Positions 12,301 through 18,396 of a stretch of DNA of 21,019 nucleotides are shown piece after piece. Position numbers and translations under genes: made by a program. Every line of letters begins with the position of its first letter. Position 1 is the stretch's first letter. Location: the IMG/VR virus record IMGVR_UViG_3300032236_000914, positions 1-21,019 of that record; one strand, 5' to 3'. The DNA comes from a virus. The notes beneath the pieces were generated by a model, which ran no database searches, was not told where the DNA came from, and saw nothing but the letters and a program-made list of their open reading frames with translations.

Positions 12301-13101
12301 ATGGATCTTGTACAAAAAAGAGAATTTTCAGACGAAAAGCGTAAGGAATTGGCAGACAAAGGTCATGCAATGCCAGACGGTTCTTTTCCTATTGAAAACA
12401 TTACAGACTTGCATAATGCAATACAGTCTGTAGGTCGCTCAGGTAATTATGCTAAAGCTAAAGCTCACATAATTCAACGTGCAAAAGATCTAGAGGCAAC
12501 AAATATACTTCCAGAAGACTGGAAGATTAAAAAGTTTATTGATGATATTAAAGATGCTTTTCTCAAAGCAATTGGAACATCATCTTCAGTAGACCAAGAG
12601 CGGGATGAAAGATCCGTAGAAAATTACGTCCGACAAACTGGGAATGTTAATACACCACCAGTTAATGTTGGCGACTATACGATTGGAGGTAATAACATGT
12701 CAAACAACACAACAGAGCCAGATCCAAAGGGCGACCTAGCGGTGCAAAAAGATCTCCCAAGTGCAACACGTCCAGATGCAGTTACAACAATTGCACAAGA
12801 GACACGCCCAGAAGGAGATGTAACACCATCAGAGGCGCCTAATAACGATGCTTTAGCAGACGTTTCAACAGGCGGTGCAGGAGTTTACAAGTCAGGAATG
12901 ACTTGCCCAGATTGCAACGAAGCAGTAGCACATAAGTGTGCAGTTGAAAAAGCTGCAGACGCAGATGAAGTAACAGAAACAGTTGAAAAAGCTGCAGATG
13001 AAGCGGAATCTAAGGAAGAAGCAAAAGCAGAAACACCAGCAGACGAGAAAGCAGAAATGAAGAAGTCTATTTGGGGTGGAGCATTCGCACCAATTAAGTA
13101 A
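12301..13101 (+). CDS. DUF6582-type phage head protein with acidic scaffold-like tail
   Basis: 266 residues. The N-terminal 75 residues match the DUF6582 pattern (REFSDEKRKELADKGHAMPD, SFPIENITDLHNAI, AKAHIIQRAKDLEA, LPEDW), found in actinophage head-region proteins. A Gly/Asn/Pro-rich linker follows, a CPDCNEAVAHKC metal-type site, then a Glu/Ala/Lys helix and the ending SIWGGAFAPIK. Acidic, helical tails of this kind are typical of scaffold-like proteins. An internal in-frame ATG at 12697 behind a perfect GGAGGT suggests a second, shorter product. The WGGAFAP ending resembles FWNGSFAP in the 7542-8597 product, hinting at a shared binding partner. Confidence 0.7.
   Translation: MDLVQKREFSDEKRKELADKGHAMPDGSFPIENITDLHNAIQSVGRSGNYAKAKAHIIQRAKDLEATNILPEDWKIKKFIDDIKDAFLKAIGTSSSVDQERDERSVENYVRQTGNVNTPPVNVGDYTIGGNNMSNNTTEPDPKGDLAVQKDLPSATRPDAVTTIAQETRPEGDVTPSEAPNNDALADVSTGGAGVYKSGMTCPDCNEAVAHKCAVEKAADADEVTETVEKAADEAESKEEAKAETPADEKAEMKKSIWGGAFAPIK
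12697..13101 (+). CDS. Nested in-frame product (134 aa) from an internal start
   Basis: ATG at 12697 is in the frame of the 12301 gene and lies 6 nt after GGAGGT (12685-12690), the best core Shine-Dalgarno seen here. The product would carry only the linker, the Cys site and the acidic tail (begins MSNNTTEPDPKGDL). The design resembles lambda C/Nu3, where a scaffold is made from an internal start in the protease gene. Expression has not been shown. Confidence 0.5.
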   Translation: MSNNTTEPDPKGDLAVQKDLPSATRPDAVTTIAQETRPEGDVTPSEAPNNDALADVSTGGAGVYKSGMTCPDCNEAVAHKCAVEKAADADEVTETVEKAADEAESKEEAKAETPADEKAEMKKSIWGGAFAPIK

Positions 13102-13104
13102 ATT

Positions 13105-13120
13105 ATATATACGTATATAT
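13105..13120. repeat. 16-bp perfect palindrome ATATATACGTATATAT
   Basis: Perfect inverted repeat with no spacer, 3 nt after the stop of the head gene and 2 nt before the terminator stem. May be a protein site or just AT-rich sequence. Confidence 0.5.
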
Positions 13121-13122
13121 GT

Positions 13123-13155
13123 AAACAAGGACGGTTTCCCCGTCCTTGTTTATTT
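13123..13155 (+). terminator. Strong hairpin terminator, 12-bp stem
   Basis: AAACAAGGACGG 13123-13134 pairs perfectly with CCGTCCTTGTTT 13140-13151 around TTTCC, ending in TTTATTT. Because the stem begins with AAA and ends with TTT it could stop transcription in both directions. It closes the 11722-13101 transcription unit. Confidence 0.8.
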
Positions 13156-13169
13156 CAGAAAGGGATAAA

Positions 13170-13538
13170 GTGAGAGTATTAGTTTTTGGTTCAAAAGAGT
13201 GGGAAGATTATAACGATTTAATTCGTCAAGTAACACTTCTTATTGAAGATAACAAAGCCTATTATCCAGATGACAAAGAATGCATTTTTGTTCATAAAGG
13301 TACTCGTGGAGCTGAAAACATGGTTACTGAATATATCGGTAAAACAGAAAAGTTCTTAAGACAAAAAGGCTATAAAATCAAAGAAGAATTAATTAGAGAT
13401 AAAGGCTCTTTGTCGGATGTTGAAATGATTGAATCTGAACCTAGCATTGCTTTAGTATTTGGCGATTCTACAAGAAATAAGCAGTGCATTAAATTACTTG
13501 AGGCCTACGGAATTCCGTATAGATATTTTCCAAAATAA
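13170..13538 (+). CDS. SLOG/DUF2493-like nucleotide-binding protein
   Basis: 122 residues from GTG at 13170, chosen because AAAGGG lies 5-8 nt upstream and VRVLVFGS is the expected first strand; an upstream TTG falls in the terminator. The order VLVFGSKEW, FVHKGTRGAENMV, SIALVFGDSTRN, GIPYRYFPK matches the Rossmann-like DUF2493/SLOG pattern (GGR near the N-terminus, HGxxRGAD, then a final D/G-rich loop), with the canonical GGARGAD replaced by KGTRGAE. Such proteins bind nucleotides or nucleotide-derived ligands; a precise role in phages is unknown. It follows a strong terminator without an evident promoter of its own. Confidence 0.65.
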   Translation: MRVLVFGSKEWEDYNDLIRQVTLLIEDNKAYYPDDKECIFVHKGTRGAENMVTEYIGKTEKFLRQKGYKIKEELIRDKGSLSDVEMIESEPSIALVFGDSTRNKQCIKLLEAYGIPYRYFPK

Positions 13539-13540
13539 GC

Positions 13541-13570
13541 TTGACACTGTAAAGATTTAAATGATACAAT
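13541..13570 (+). promoter_or_regulatory. Promoter, TTGACA-N18-TACAAT with extended -10
   Basis: TTGACA at 13541-13546, TG at 13562-13563 and TACAAT at 13565-13570. It would give a leader of about 25 nt to groES, containing TACTAACA (13585-13592) and AAAGGAAA. Confidence 0.75.
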
Positions 13571-13584
13571 ATATATAGCGTACC

Positions 13585-13592
13585 TACTAACA
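13585..13592 (+). promoter_or_regulatory. Leader motif TACTAACA (copy 2)
   Basis: Lies 10 nt before the groES ATG and directly before its AAAGGAAAG ribosome site. Confidence 0.4.
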
Positions 13593-13602
13593 AAGGAAAG
13601 TA

Positions 13603-13908
13603 ATGACAAACATTCAACCACTAGGAACACTAGTTTTGGTTAAAAAAATTGAAGAAAAAGAAAAAACAACAGCTTCAGGCTTAGTCCTAACCGCCTCTGC
13701 AATGGAAGCAGAATTAGCACGTGGAACGGTAATTGCAGTTGGCGAAGGAACAAGAGACATTCAAGGAAACATTCATCCACTTAATATCAATATTGGTGAT
13801 ATTGTTTATTTTAATGAAATGCATTTAACAGAAATAACTGATGATGATAACAACAAGTATAATTTTATTGCTTTCAGCAATCTTTTTGGAAAGGTAACAA
13901 ATGGCTAA
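13603..13908 (+). CDS. groES: GroES-like co-chaperonin (Cpn10)
   Basis: 101 residues, full Cpn10 length. MTNIQPLGTLVLVKKIEE matches the first strand; residues 17-33 (EEKEKTTASGLVLTASA) are the GroEL-binding mobile loop; RGTVIAVGEGT, NIGDIVYFNE and the closing strand complete the beta barrel. GroES caps GroEL during folding. Phage versions such as T4 gp31 and CocO let host GroEL fold large capsid proteins. No groEL occurs in the window, so the host's is presumably used. With HSP20 this is the second chaperone here. It overlaps the next gene by 8 nt and has its own promoter. Confidence 0.93.
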   Translation: MTNIQPLGTLVLVKKIEEKEKTTASGLVLTASAMEAELARGTVIAVGEGTRDIQGNIHPLNINIGDIVYFNEMHLTEITDDDNNKYNFIAFSNLFGKVTNG

Positions 13909-14131
13909 AGTATCTTTAAATTATGAAGCAGCGCATAAGTTTGTTGAAAAAAATAAGTCTCAAGGATTTTTTTGGGATGGCTACACCATTGTAAAGTGGT
14001 CTCCAAGTAACAATGGTTATATGCAACCAAATGGCATGTTTAGAAATAATAAATGGGGTTATTCAAATCGCTATAATTTAACTGCCAACGGTACTTGGGA
14101 GATTAGCGATAAATATGCCAAACTCATTTGA
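13901..14131 (+). CDS. Small aromatic-rich phage protein of unknown function
   Basis: 76 residues rich in Tyr, Trp, Asn and Lys (GFFWDGYTIVKWSPSNNGYM, KWGYSNRYNLTANGTWEI), suggesting a small beta fold. No family is recognised, and no signal peptide or membrane segment is seen. It overlaps groES by 8 nt and the WhiB-like gene by 17 nt, so it belongs to the operon from the 13541 promoter. Confidence 0.7.
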   Translation: MAKVSLNYEAAHKFVEKNKSQGFFWDGYTIVKWSPSNNGYMQPNGMFRNNKWGYSNRYNLTANGTWEISDKYAKLI

Positions 14132-14435
14132 TAAAATTGGTATAGGTATTGATGAAAAAGATTTAAAATGGTATCATCTTGCTGCTTGCAACAATATGTC
14201 AATTAATTGGTTTTATGACGACTATGAAGTTGATAAAGAGTTAGCAAAACAAGTTGATCAAATATGTATGCATTGCCCAGTTATAAAGCAATGTTATGCA
14301 GAAGGAGTCAAAGATAAAGAAAAAGGTGTAAGGGGCGGTGTCTATATGGATCTTGGCAGACCAGATAAACAACATAACGATCATAAAGACGCTGAAACAT
14401 GGAAAAGGTTGAAAAAACTTCATGGAAAAAATTAA
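14115..14435 (+). CDS. WhiB-like iron-sulfur transcription factor
   Basis: 106 residues. WYHLAACNNMSINWFY, then CMHCPVIKQCYAEG and GVRGGVYM, give the four-cysteine 4Fe-4S pattern C25, C51, C54, C60 and the G[VI]xGG beta-turn (W to R here). WhiB proteins are restricted to Actinobacteria and their phages; they partner SigA and redirect transcription, and phage copies can repress host whiB genes or block superinfection. A basic C-terminal tail (WKRLKKLHGKN) may contact DNA. It overlaps both neighbours (17 and 14 nt). The gene is a main argument for the host group. Confidence 0.92.
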   Translation: MPNSFDKIGIGIDEKDLKWYHLAACNNMSINWFYDDYEVDKELAKQVDQICMHCPVIKQCYAEGVKDKEKGVRGGVYMDLGRPDKQHNDHKDAETWKRLKKLHGKN

Positions 14436-14682
14436 ATATACTTTAGAAATGGCTAAGAAGATTAGGGAAATAAAAGTTCCAGTCAAGGGCTTGCAATTAG
14501 ATATAAGAGCCAGACCTAATTATTTAGCATTAACAGTATATGAAGAAAATATTATGGAGTACAATGAAACCCAAAGAATGGCATTAATGGAATATTTATT
14601 ATTAGTTAGACAGCTAATTATGGCATATGGATCACCATGTGAAATAGAAGGGGTAAAATACGTTAATGTCAAAAGACCATGA
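14422..14682 (+). CDS. Phage protein of unknown function (86 aa)
   Basis: I do not recognise this family. It has a basic N-terminus (MEKIKYTLEMAKKIREIKVP), a short strand segment (LQLDIRARPNYLALTVYEEN), then a Met-rich amphipathic helix (NETQRMALMEYLLLVRQLIM). The single cysteine is not part of a metal pair. The start overlaps the WhiB-like gene by 14 nt and the end overlaps the next gene by 17 nt. Small, partly overlapping reading frames are usual in this operon. Confidence 0.7.
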   Translation: MEKIKYTLEMAKKIREIKVPVKGLQLDIRARPNYLALTVYEENIMEYNETQRMALMEYLLLVRQLIMAYGSPCEIEGVKYVNVKRP

Positions 14683-14884
14683 AAAAACTCTTGAGTATGT
14701 TTATATACCTGATGAGGGTGTGTATGGAACAGTAATAAGGTATGGGGCATATTCATCATTAATTGAGTATTATGAAAATGGAATAGGGTATACTATTGAA
14801 GTACCAAATGATGAATATATATTGGTTTATGAAATAGGCGTTGGCTATTTATCTGAAAATGAAGATCAAGAAGAGGAATTATAA
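14666..14884 (+). CDS. Small acidic phage protein of unknown function (72 aa)
   Basis: 72 residues, acidic, Tyr/Gly-rich, with regular strand patterns (YVYIPDEGVYGTVIRYG, SLIEYYENGIGYTIEVPNDE, YILVYEIGVGYL) that suggest a small SH3-like or beta-barrel fold; this is only a pattern reading. AGGGG about 14 nt before the ATG is a weakly placed ribosome site. The stop overlaps the next start (ATAATG). Confidence 0.65.
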   Translation: MSKDHEKTLEYVYIPDEGVYGTVIRYGAYSSLIEYYENGIGYTIEVPNDEYILVYEIGVGYLSENEDQEEEL

Positions 14885-15114
14885 TGTTGTGTTATTCATG
14901 TAGTAAGCAAAAGGATGAACTTCATCCATCCAAATCCGCCCTGCTTAGTGGAGTAAACTTGTTTATGTGTCAAAGTTGCATAGATGGCAAATTTGAACCT
15001 AGATGGGTTATTATTTTGGCGGGTAGACAAAATGGATCTGAGTATGTAAGAGATTACATAGTAAAAAGAAAGTATTTTGGAAGACCAATTTCGGCGGAGG
15101 AAATAATTGCTTAA
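14884..15114 (+). CDS. Zinc-knuckle phage protein of unknown function
   Basis: 76 residues. CYSC at residues 3-6 and CQSC at 29-32 form a likely four-cysteine zinc site. The rest (FEPRWVIILAGRQNGSEYVR, YIVKRKYFGRPISAEEIIA) is a helical tail, with conserved-looking RW and Y..GRPI elements found in small actinophage proteins. No enzymatic motif. The stop overlaps the thioredoxin start by 8 nt, and its end carries that gene's GGAGG. Confidence 0.7.
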   Translation: MLCYSCSKQKDELHPSKSALLSGVNLFMCQSCIDGKFEPRWVIILAGRQNGSEYVRDYIVKRKYFGRPISAEEIIA

Positions 15115-15403
15115 GATCACAAATGATGTTCAAGAATTCATTGACGAAGATGAGTGTGTAGTTTATTTTACTGCTGAATGGTGTGCACCATGTAAGCAAT
15201 TAAAGCCACATTATGGAAAAGTATCTGTAATGGATCCAGATACTAATTATTATCTGGTTGATGTTGATAAGATACCTGCTGCCAGTATAGAATACTATGA
15301 AATTAAAAGCATCCCGCAAATTTTTGTTATGAACAAAGGTGAGATTGTTGATCGTATTGAATCTCGTACAGCAGAATCCATTTTGGAGGAATTGGGCAAA
15401 TGA
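15107..15403 (+). CDS. Thioredoxin-like protein (TTG start)
   Basis: 98 residues. The active site is WCAPCK (C26, C29), followed by a YLVDVDKIP strand and the cis-proline segment SIPQIF (P69). Thioredoxins reduce disulphides; phage copies may serve ribonucleotide reductase or act as polymerase processivity factors, but neither partner is in this window. TTG at 15107 is chosen because GGAGG (15096-15100) lies 6 nt upstream and no suitable ATG is near the first strand. The Ntn hydrolase start overlaps its stop (ATGA). Confidence 0.9.
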   Translation: MLKITNDVQEFIDEDECVVYFTAEWCAPCKQLKPHYGKVSVMDPDTNYYLVDVDKIPAASIEYYEIKSIPQIFVMNKGEIVDRIESRTAESILEELGK

Positions 15404-15945
15404 CAACAATTGTAGCTGTTGCAAAAAATGGTAGCGTAACTATAGGTGCTGATTCGCAAGTTACTGATGGTGCACGTCCAAGTGTACACGCTAATATGCA
15501 AAAGATTACCAAAAATAATGGCTGGCTGGTTGCTGGCAGTGGTGATTCGCAACCTTGTGATATATTGCAACATGTTTTTGTTCCACCAATTCCAACAGTA
15601 AAGGAAAGAGAAAATCTTTATAGATTTATGGTTGTTAAGTTTATTCCAGCAATGAAAGAATGTCTAGAAGATTATGGTTGGAAAGAAGATAAAGAAGATA
15701 AAGATTCTGGATTCAATATGTTATTTGCATTTGATGGAGAAGTTTTTGACATTGGAAATGATTTCAGTGTTTTGCTGAATAGCGACGGCATATACGGTGT
15801 TGGCTCAGGCTCACCATTCGCTATTGGTGCGTTGTACGCTGGTGCAAGTATGGAGAAAGCTCTTGAAATTGCAGCTAACAATGATATTTATACATCTGGA
15901 CCTTTTCAGGTTGTAAAACAACAAAAGCATTCTAGGAAAGCTTAA
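15400..15945 (+). CDS. HslV/proteasome-like Ntn hydrolase
   Basis: 181 residues. After Met1 the protein begins TTIVAV, and ADSQ follows so that, numbering the Thr after Met as 1, the Asp is at 17 as in HslV and proteasome beta subunits; the catalytic Lys position is met by K34 (one later). GWLVAGSGD and YGVGSGSPFAIGALYAGA are the other family strands. If Met is removed, Thr1 could be an N-terminal nucleophile. Possible roles: protein turnover during infection, prohead processing or host protease interference. No HslU or other ATPase is nearby. GGAGGA lies 9 nt upstream. The gene overlaps thioredoxin by 4 nt. Confidence 0.8.
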   Translation: MTTIVAVAKNGSVTIGADSQVTDGARPSVHANMQKITKNNGWLVAGSGDSQPCDILQHVFVPPIPTVKERENLYRFMVVKFIPAMKECLEDYGWKEDKEDKDSGFNMLFAFDGEVFDIGNDFSVLLNSDGIYGVGSGSPFAIGALYAGASMEKALEIAANNDIYTSGPFQVVKQQKHSRKA

Positions 15946-15960
15946 AGTTTTCTGAGAAGC

Positions 15961-15990
15961 TTGACAAAAGAATAACGGATACGTTATAAT
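15961..15990 (+). promoter_or_regulatory. Strong promoter, TTGACA-N18-TATAAT
   Basis: Both hexamers are perfect (15961-15966 and 15985-15990). The ~57-nt leader has two hairpins: CTGC/GCAG around 16002-16014 and CCTGTACAGG at 16021-16030, then TACTAACA and AGGAAA. Confidence 0.85.
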
Positions 15991-16032
15991 CAATTATTGG
16001 CTGCATAAAGCAGTCATTATCCTGTACAGGGA

Positions 16033-16040
16033 TACTAACA
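16033..16040 (+). promoter_or_regulatory. Leader motif TACTAACA (copy 3)
   Basis: Lies 13 nt before the ATG of the secreted surface protein gene. Confidence 0.4.
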
Positions 16041-16053
16041 AGAATAGGAAACT

Positions 16054-17157
16054 ATGAAGACAACAAAGAAGATCGCTATTGCAACTGCTGCAGCCCTTGC
16101 AATCGTAGGCGTATCAAGCGTTGCTCACGCTACCCCATTGGCGGTAACAGTAGCAGGCGTAACAAACACAACAACTTCTGCAGCACCAAAGACAGTTGCA
16201 GTTCCAGTATCAAACGTAATTGATTCATCAAACACTGTAGCACTTGCTGCTACAGCAGATACAGGAACAGTTGTAACATATGCTGCATCTGGCGTTAAGC
16301 TTGTATCAGCACTTAACACAACACTTGCTCCAGTATCAACTACTAGTGGTGTTTCATCAATTTCAGCAACATCAACAGGTTCTGCTGTAACAGTATATGC
16401 ATACACAACTTCAGTATCAGTTGGTTCAGTAACCATTACAAATGGTGCTTATTCAACAATCGTATATATTCAGGGAACTGCTGGTCCAGCAGCAAATATT
16501 TCTGCATCAGTACCAGCATCAGCAGCAGTAAATACTGCTCCAACATTTTCAGTTTCAGCAACTGACGTGTTTGGAAATCCTGTAGCATCTGAATCTATTT
16601 CAGTAACCTTGATTGGTGCAACATTCTCTGATGCATCAATTACAAAGACATTGACAACTTCTGCAGTAACTTCTGCAGCAGGTGTAATTCCAGTGACCGT
16701 ACTTGGTTCAGCAACAGGAACTTTGTCTGCAGTATCTGCAGGTACAGTAACAGTTGTTGCAACTGATACTTCAATTGCTTCAACTTCTGTTGGTCTACCA
16801 GCAGCAGTTAAGTCTGCTATTGCAACATTTAACGTTTCTGATCTTTCAGGTCAGGTAGCAGCACTTAGTGCACAGGTTGCATCACTTAATGCACAGCTTG
16901 CATCTGCTAACTCAGCACTTGCAGCAGCACAGTCTGCACTTGCAGCAGAAAAGGCATCACATGCTTCAGATTCTGCAACTGCCACAAATGCACTTAATGT
17001 TGCTACAACTGCACTAACAGCAGAGAAAGCAGCACATATTGCTGATGTTACAAATGACAAGAGCACTCTTGCATCAGTAAATAAGTCATACTTGGCACTT
17101 ATTGCTAAGTATAATGCTTTGGCTAAGCGTTTTCGTCAGCCACAAGTAACTAAGTAA
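16054..17157 (+). CDS. Secreted surface protein, Ig-like beta domain plus C-terminal coiled coil
   Basis: 367 residues. Residues 1-27 are a Sec signal peptide (MKTTKKIAIATAAALAIVGV..) with cleavage expected after AHA. The central part is Ser/Thr/Ala/Val-rich; the stretch with FSVSATDVFGNPVASESISV resembles invasin-type Ig-like (Big) domains. Residues about 262-360 form a clear heptad coiled coil (LSGQVAALSAQVASLNAQLA). No sortase motif or lipobox is seen; the end is basic (KRFRQPQVTK). Composition and codon choice are more GC-rich and repetitive than in neighbours, suggesting origin from a host surface protein. It is a single-gene unit with a near-perfect promoter and its own terminator, so it should be highly expressed. 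A role in altering the cell surface or excluding other phages is inference. Confidence 0.78.
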   Translation: MKTTKKIAIATAAALAIVGVSSVAHATPLAVTVAGVTNTTTSAAPKTVAVPVSNVIDSSNTVALAATADTGTVVTYAASGVKLVSALNTTLAPVSTTSGVSSISATSTGSAVTVYAYTTSVSVGSVTITNGAYSTIVYIQGTAGPAANISASVPASAAVNTAPTFSVSATDVFGNPVASESISVTLIGATFSDASITKTLTTSAVTSAAGVIPVTVLGSATGTLSAVSAGTVTVVATDTSIASTSVGLPAAVKSAIATFNVSDLSGQVAALSAQVASLNAQLASANSALAAAQSALAAEKASHASDSATATNALNVATTALTAEKAAHIADVTNDKSTLASVNKSYLALIAKYNALAKRFRQPQVTK

Positions 17158-17172
17158 ATAACTTATTGAATT

Positions 17173-17200
17173 GGGCTGGTTGAATAAACCAGCCCTTTTT
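17173..17200 (+). terminator. Strong rho-independent terminator overlapping the next promoter
   Basis: GGGCTGGTT 17173-17181 and AACCAGCCC 17187-17195 form a perfect 9-bp stem around GAATA, followed by TTTTT (17196-17200). Confidence 0.92.
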
Positions 17201-17208
17201 GATATAAT
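17180..17208 (+). promoter_or_regulatory. Promoter TTGAAT-N17-TATAAT embedded in the terminator
   Basis: TTGAAT (17180-17185) lies across the terminator loop; TATAAT (17203-17208) follows the T-run, preceded by TGA (extended -10). Only 9 nt separate it from the ATG at 17218. Confidence 0.7.
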
Positions 17209-17217
17209 GGAGATATT

Positions 17218-17502
17218 ATGAGTAATGAATTATGGTCTTGGGGTTTATCAATAATCGGTGTAGTTGGTTTACTATTAGTTGGTCACAAAAATTGGCGGGG
17301 ATATCTTGTAGGTATCGCTACAGAAATTGCTTGGGTAGCATATAGTATTCAAACAAAGCAATGGGGATTTATATTTGGATCAACAATTTATATCTCAGCA
17401 TACGTATTTAATATAAATAAATGGTTAGACGAAGTAAGAAGAAAAAGAATTAGAAATTTGTTTACAATTAATCCATTACATAACTATAGAAAGAGCAAAT
17501 AA
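17218..17502 (+). CDS. Small three-helix membrane protein (PnuC-like fragment fold)
   Basis: 94 residues with about three hydrophobic segments (WSWGLSIIGVVGLLLVG, GYLVGIATEIAWVAYSI, WGFIFGSTIYISAYVFNI) and a basic C-terminal tail (RRKRIRNLF). The W.GYLVG..TE..W..YSI pattern resembles one half of PnuC-type vitamin transporters and small actinophage membrane proteins. Transport activity is not shown. It lies 9 nt after its -10 box with GGAG between them, so its mRNA is leaderless or nearly so. The next gene overlaps its stop (TAATG). Confidence 0.7.
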   Translation: MSNELWSWGLSIIGVVGLLLVGHKNWRGYLVGIATEIAWVAYSIQTKQWGFIFGSTIYISAYVFNINKWLDEVRRKRIRNLFTINPLHNYRKSK

Positions 17503-17720
17503 TGTCTAGTGTACCACTATCAACAAATAAGCTTGAAACAATCGTAGAAGTTGTATCAAGAGATCTATTGGAAAAATGGGCTATTGATGATCGTTTTAAC
17601 GAAGATGATTTAGTTCAGGCAACTCAAAATGCTATTGATGATACTGTTTTTGTAATTAATAATTTTATGGAGCATTTTAATACATACATGATGTTTGAAG
17701 CTGAAAAGAAGAATCTTTAA
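17502..17720 (+). CDS. Phage protein of unknown function (72 aa)
   Basis: 72 residues, acidic, mostly helical (LETIVEVVSRDLLEKWAIDD, VQATQNAIDDTVFVINNFM). No cysteine site, no membrane segment and no recognised family. The ATG overlaps the stop of the membrane protein gene. Small helical proteins in this position are often host-interaction factors, but nothing here shows it. Confidence 0.65.
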   Translation: MSSVPLSTNKLETIVEVVSRDLLEKWAIDDRFNEDDLVQATQNAIDDTVFVINNFMEHFNTYMMFEAEKKNL

Positions 17721-17734
17721 TTAAATAAATATCA

Positions 17735-17743
17735 TGATATAAT
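17735..17743 (+). promoter_or_regulatory. Extended -10 promoter, TGATATAAT, near-leaderless gene at 17753
   Basis: TG-A-TATAAT with 9 nt to the ATG, the same gap as at 17218. No clear -35. Confidence 0.6.
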
Positions 17744-17752
17744 AATTATATT

Positions 17753-18139
17753 ATGAAAAAATTCTTACTTAAGTTCAAGCACTTATTTACCCACTTTGAA
17801 AATAGGATTGAGGAACTATCAGATTGGACCGCAGAGGTATCTGCAAGCCCATGGTTCCTTATTTTGCATATAATATGGTGGATATGCTGGATTGTATTCA
17901 AGGTAGAGCCATTTCCATATGGCTTACTGACTATGATACTAAGCTTGGAAGCAATCATACTTTCAGCTCTTTTGTTATCTTCAAGTAACCGTGAAGGTGA
18001 TGTAGAAAAGAAAATAGCTCGTAAAACTTTAAGCAACTCAAAAGAAACAAACTTGATAGTTGAAGAAATACATGAAATAGTGCGGGATCTTCAAGAAGAT
18101 ATTCAACACCTCATAGATGAGGAGGAAGAAGAAATCTAA
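17753..18139 (+). CDS. DUF1003-like membrane protein
   Basis: 128 residues. The order DWTAEVSASPWFLILHIIWW, then PFPYGLLTMILSLEAIILSA and LLLSSSNREGD closely follows the DUF1003 pattern (two membrane helices with SLEAI.LS and a S.NR end). The C-terminal half is a charged helix (IVEEIHEIVRDLQED) ending in a run of glutamates. Family function is unknown; some members have been called iron-permease-like without proof. It sits in a small-membrane-protein cluster, followed at once by a 28-aa membrane peptide whose ATG overlaps the stop. Confidence 0.8.
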   Translation: MKKFLLKFKHLFTHFENRIEELSDWTAEVSASPWFLILHIIWWICWIVFKVEPFPYGLLTMILSLEAIILSALLLSSSNREGDVEKKIARKTLSNSKETNLIVEEIHEIVRDLQEDIQHLIDEEEEEI

Positions 18140-18225
18140 TGGAAGCTTGGTTAATGTATATCAGTATGCTTATTATTGTTGGCGTATCATTTAAAGCACA
18201 CAATGCTCGTAAACATCAAAATTAA
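18139..18225 (+). CDS. 28-aa membrane peptide
   Basis: The frame begins MEAWLMYISMLIIVGVSF and ends KAHNARKHQN: one hydrophobic helix followed by a basic tail. Its ATG overlaps the stop of the DUF1003-like gene by 1 nt, so it would be translated by coupling. Such tiny single-span peptides are common in phage genomes and often go unannotated. Confidence 0.55.
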   Translation: MEAWLMYISMLIIVGVSFKAHNARKHQN

Positions 18226-18240
18226 TGGATAGTTAGAATA

Positions 18241-18396
18241 ATGAATGAAATAAATAAAGATACAGAAATGTATTGGCGTAATAAGATAGCGGACGAGATA
18301 TTAGAATTGCAAAAACCTGATGGCATATATTTGACATCGGTTTTTGCTTTGTTATGGATTAAAAAATGTGCTGATATTGCAAGGGGGTCAGAATGA
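18241..18396 (+). CDS. Small phage protein (51 aa) of unknown function
   Basis: The frame starts MNEINKDTEMYWRNKIADEI and ends KKCADIARGSE. It has a charged helix, a LELQKPDG turn and a short hydrophobic helix (LTSVFALLWI). The size and overlap with the next ATG (4 nt, ATGA) fit a real gene. No ribosome site beyond AGAATA is seen. No family is recognised. Confidence 0.55.
   Translation: MNEINKDTEMYWRNKIADEILELQKPDGIYLTSVFALLWIKKCADIARGSE

Noticed and set aside
13105-13120. Operator called with confidence for the AT palindrome
   Set aside because: Alternating AT sequence makes palindromes easily in AT-rich DNA; kept only as a low-weight repeat.
16840-17060. Tandem repeat or CRISPR-like array in the Ala-rich region
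   Set aside because: The repetitive look comes from coiled-coil heptads coded by similar codons; repeat units are not identical and there are no spacers.
16125-17066. Minus-strand open frames opposite the surface protein gene
   Set aside because: Their Val/Ala/Ser-rich translations are the mirror of the repetitive codons of the + strand gene; no start signals.
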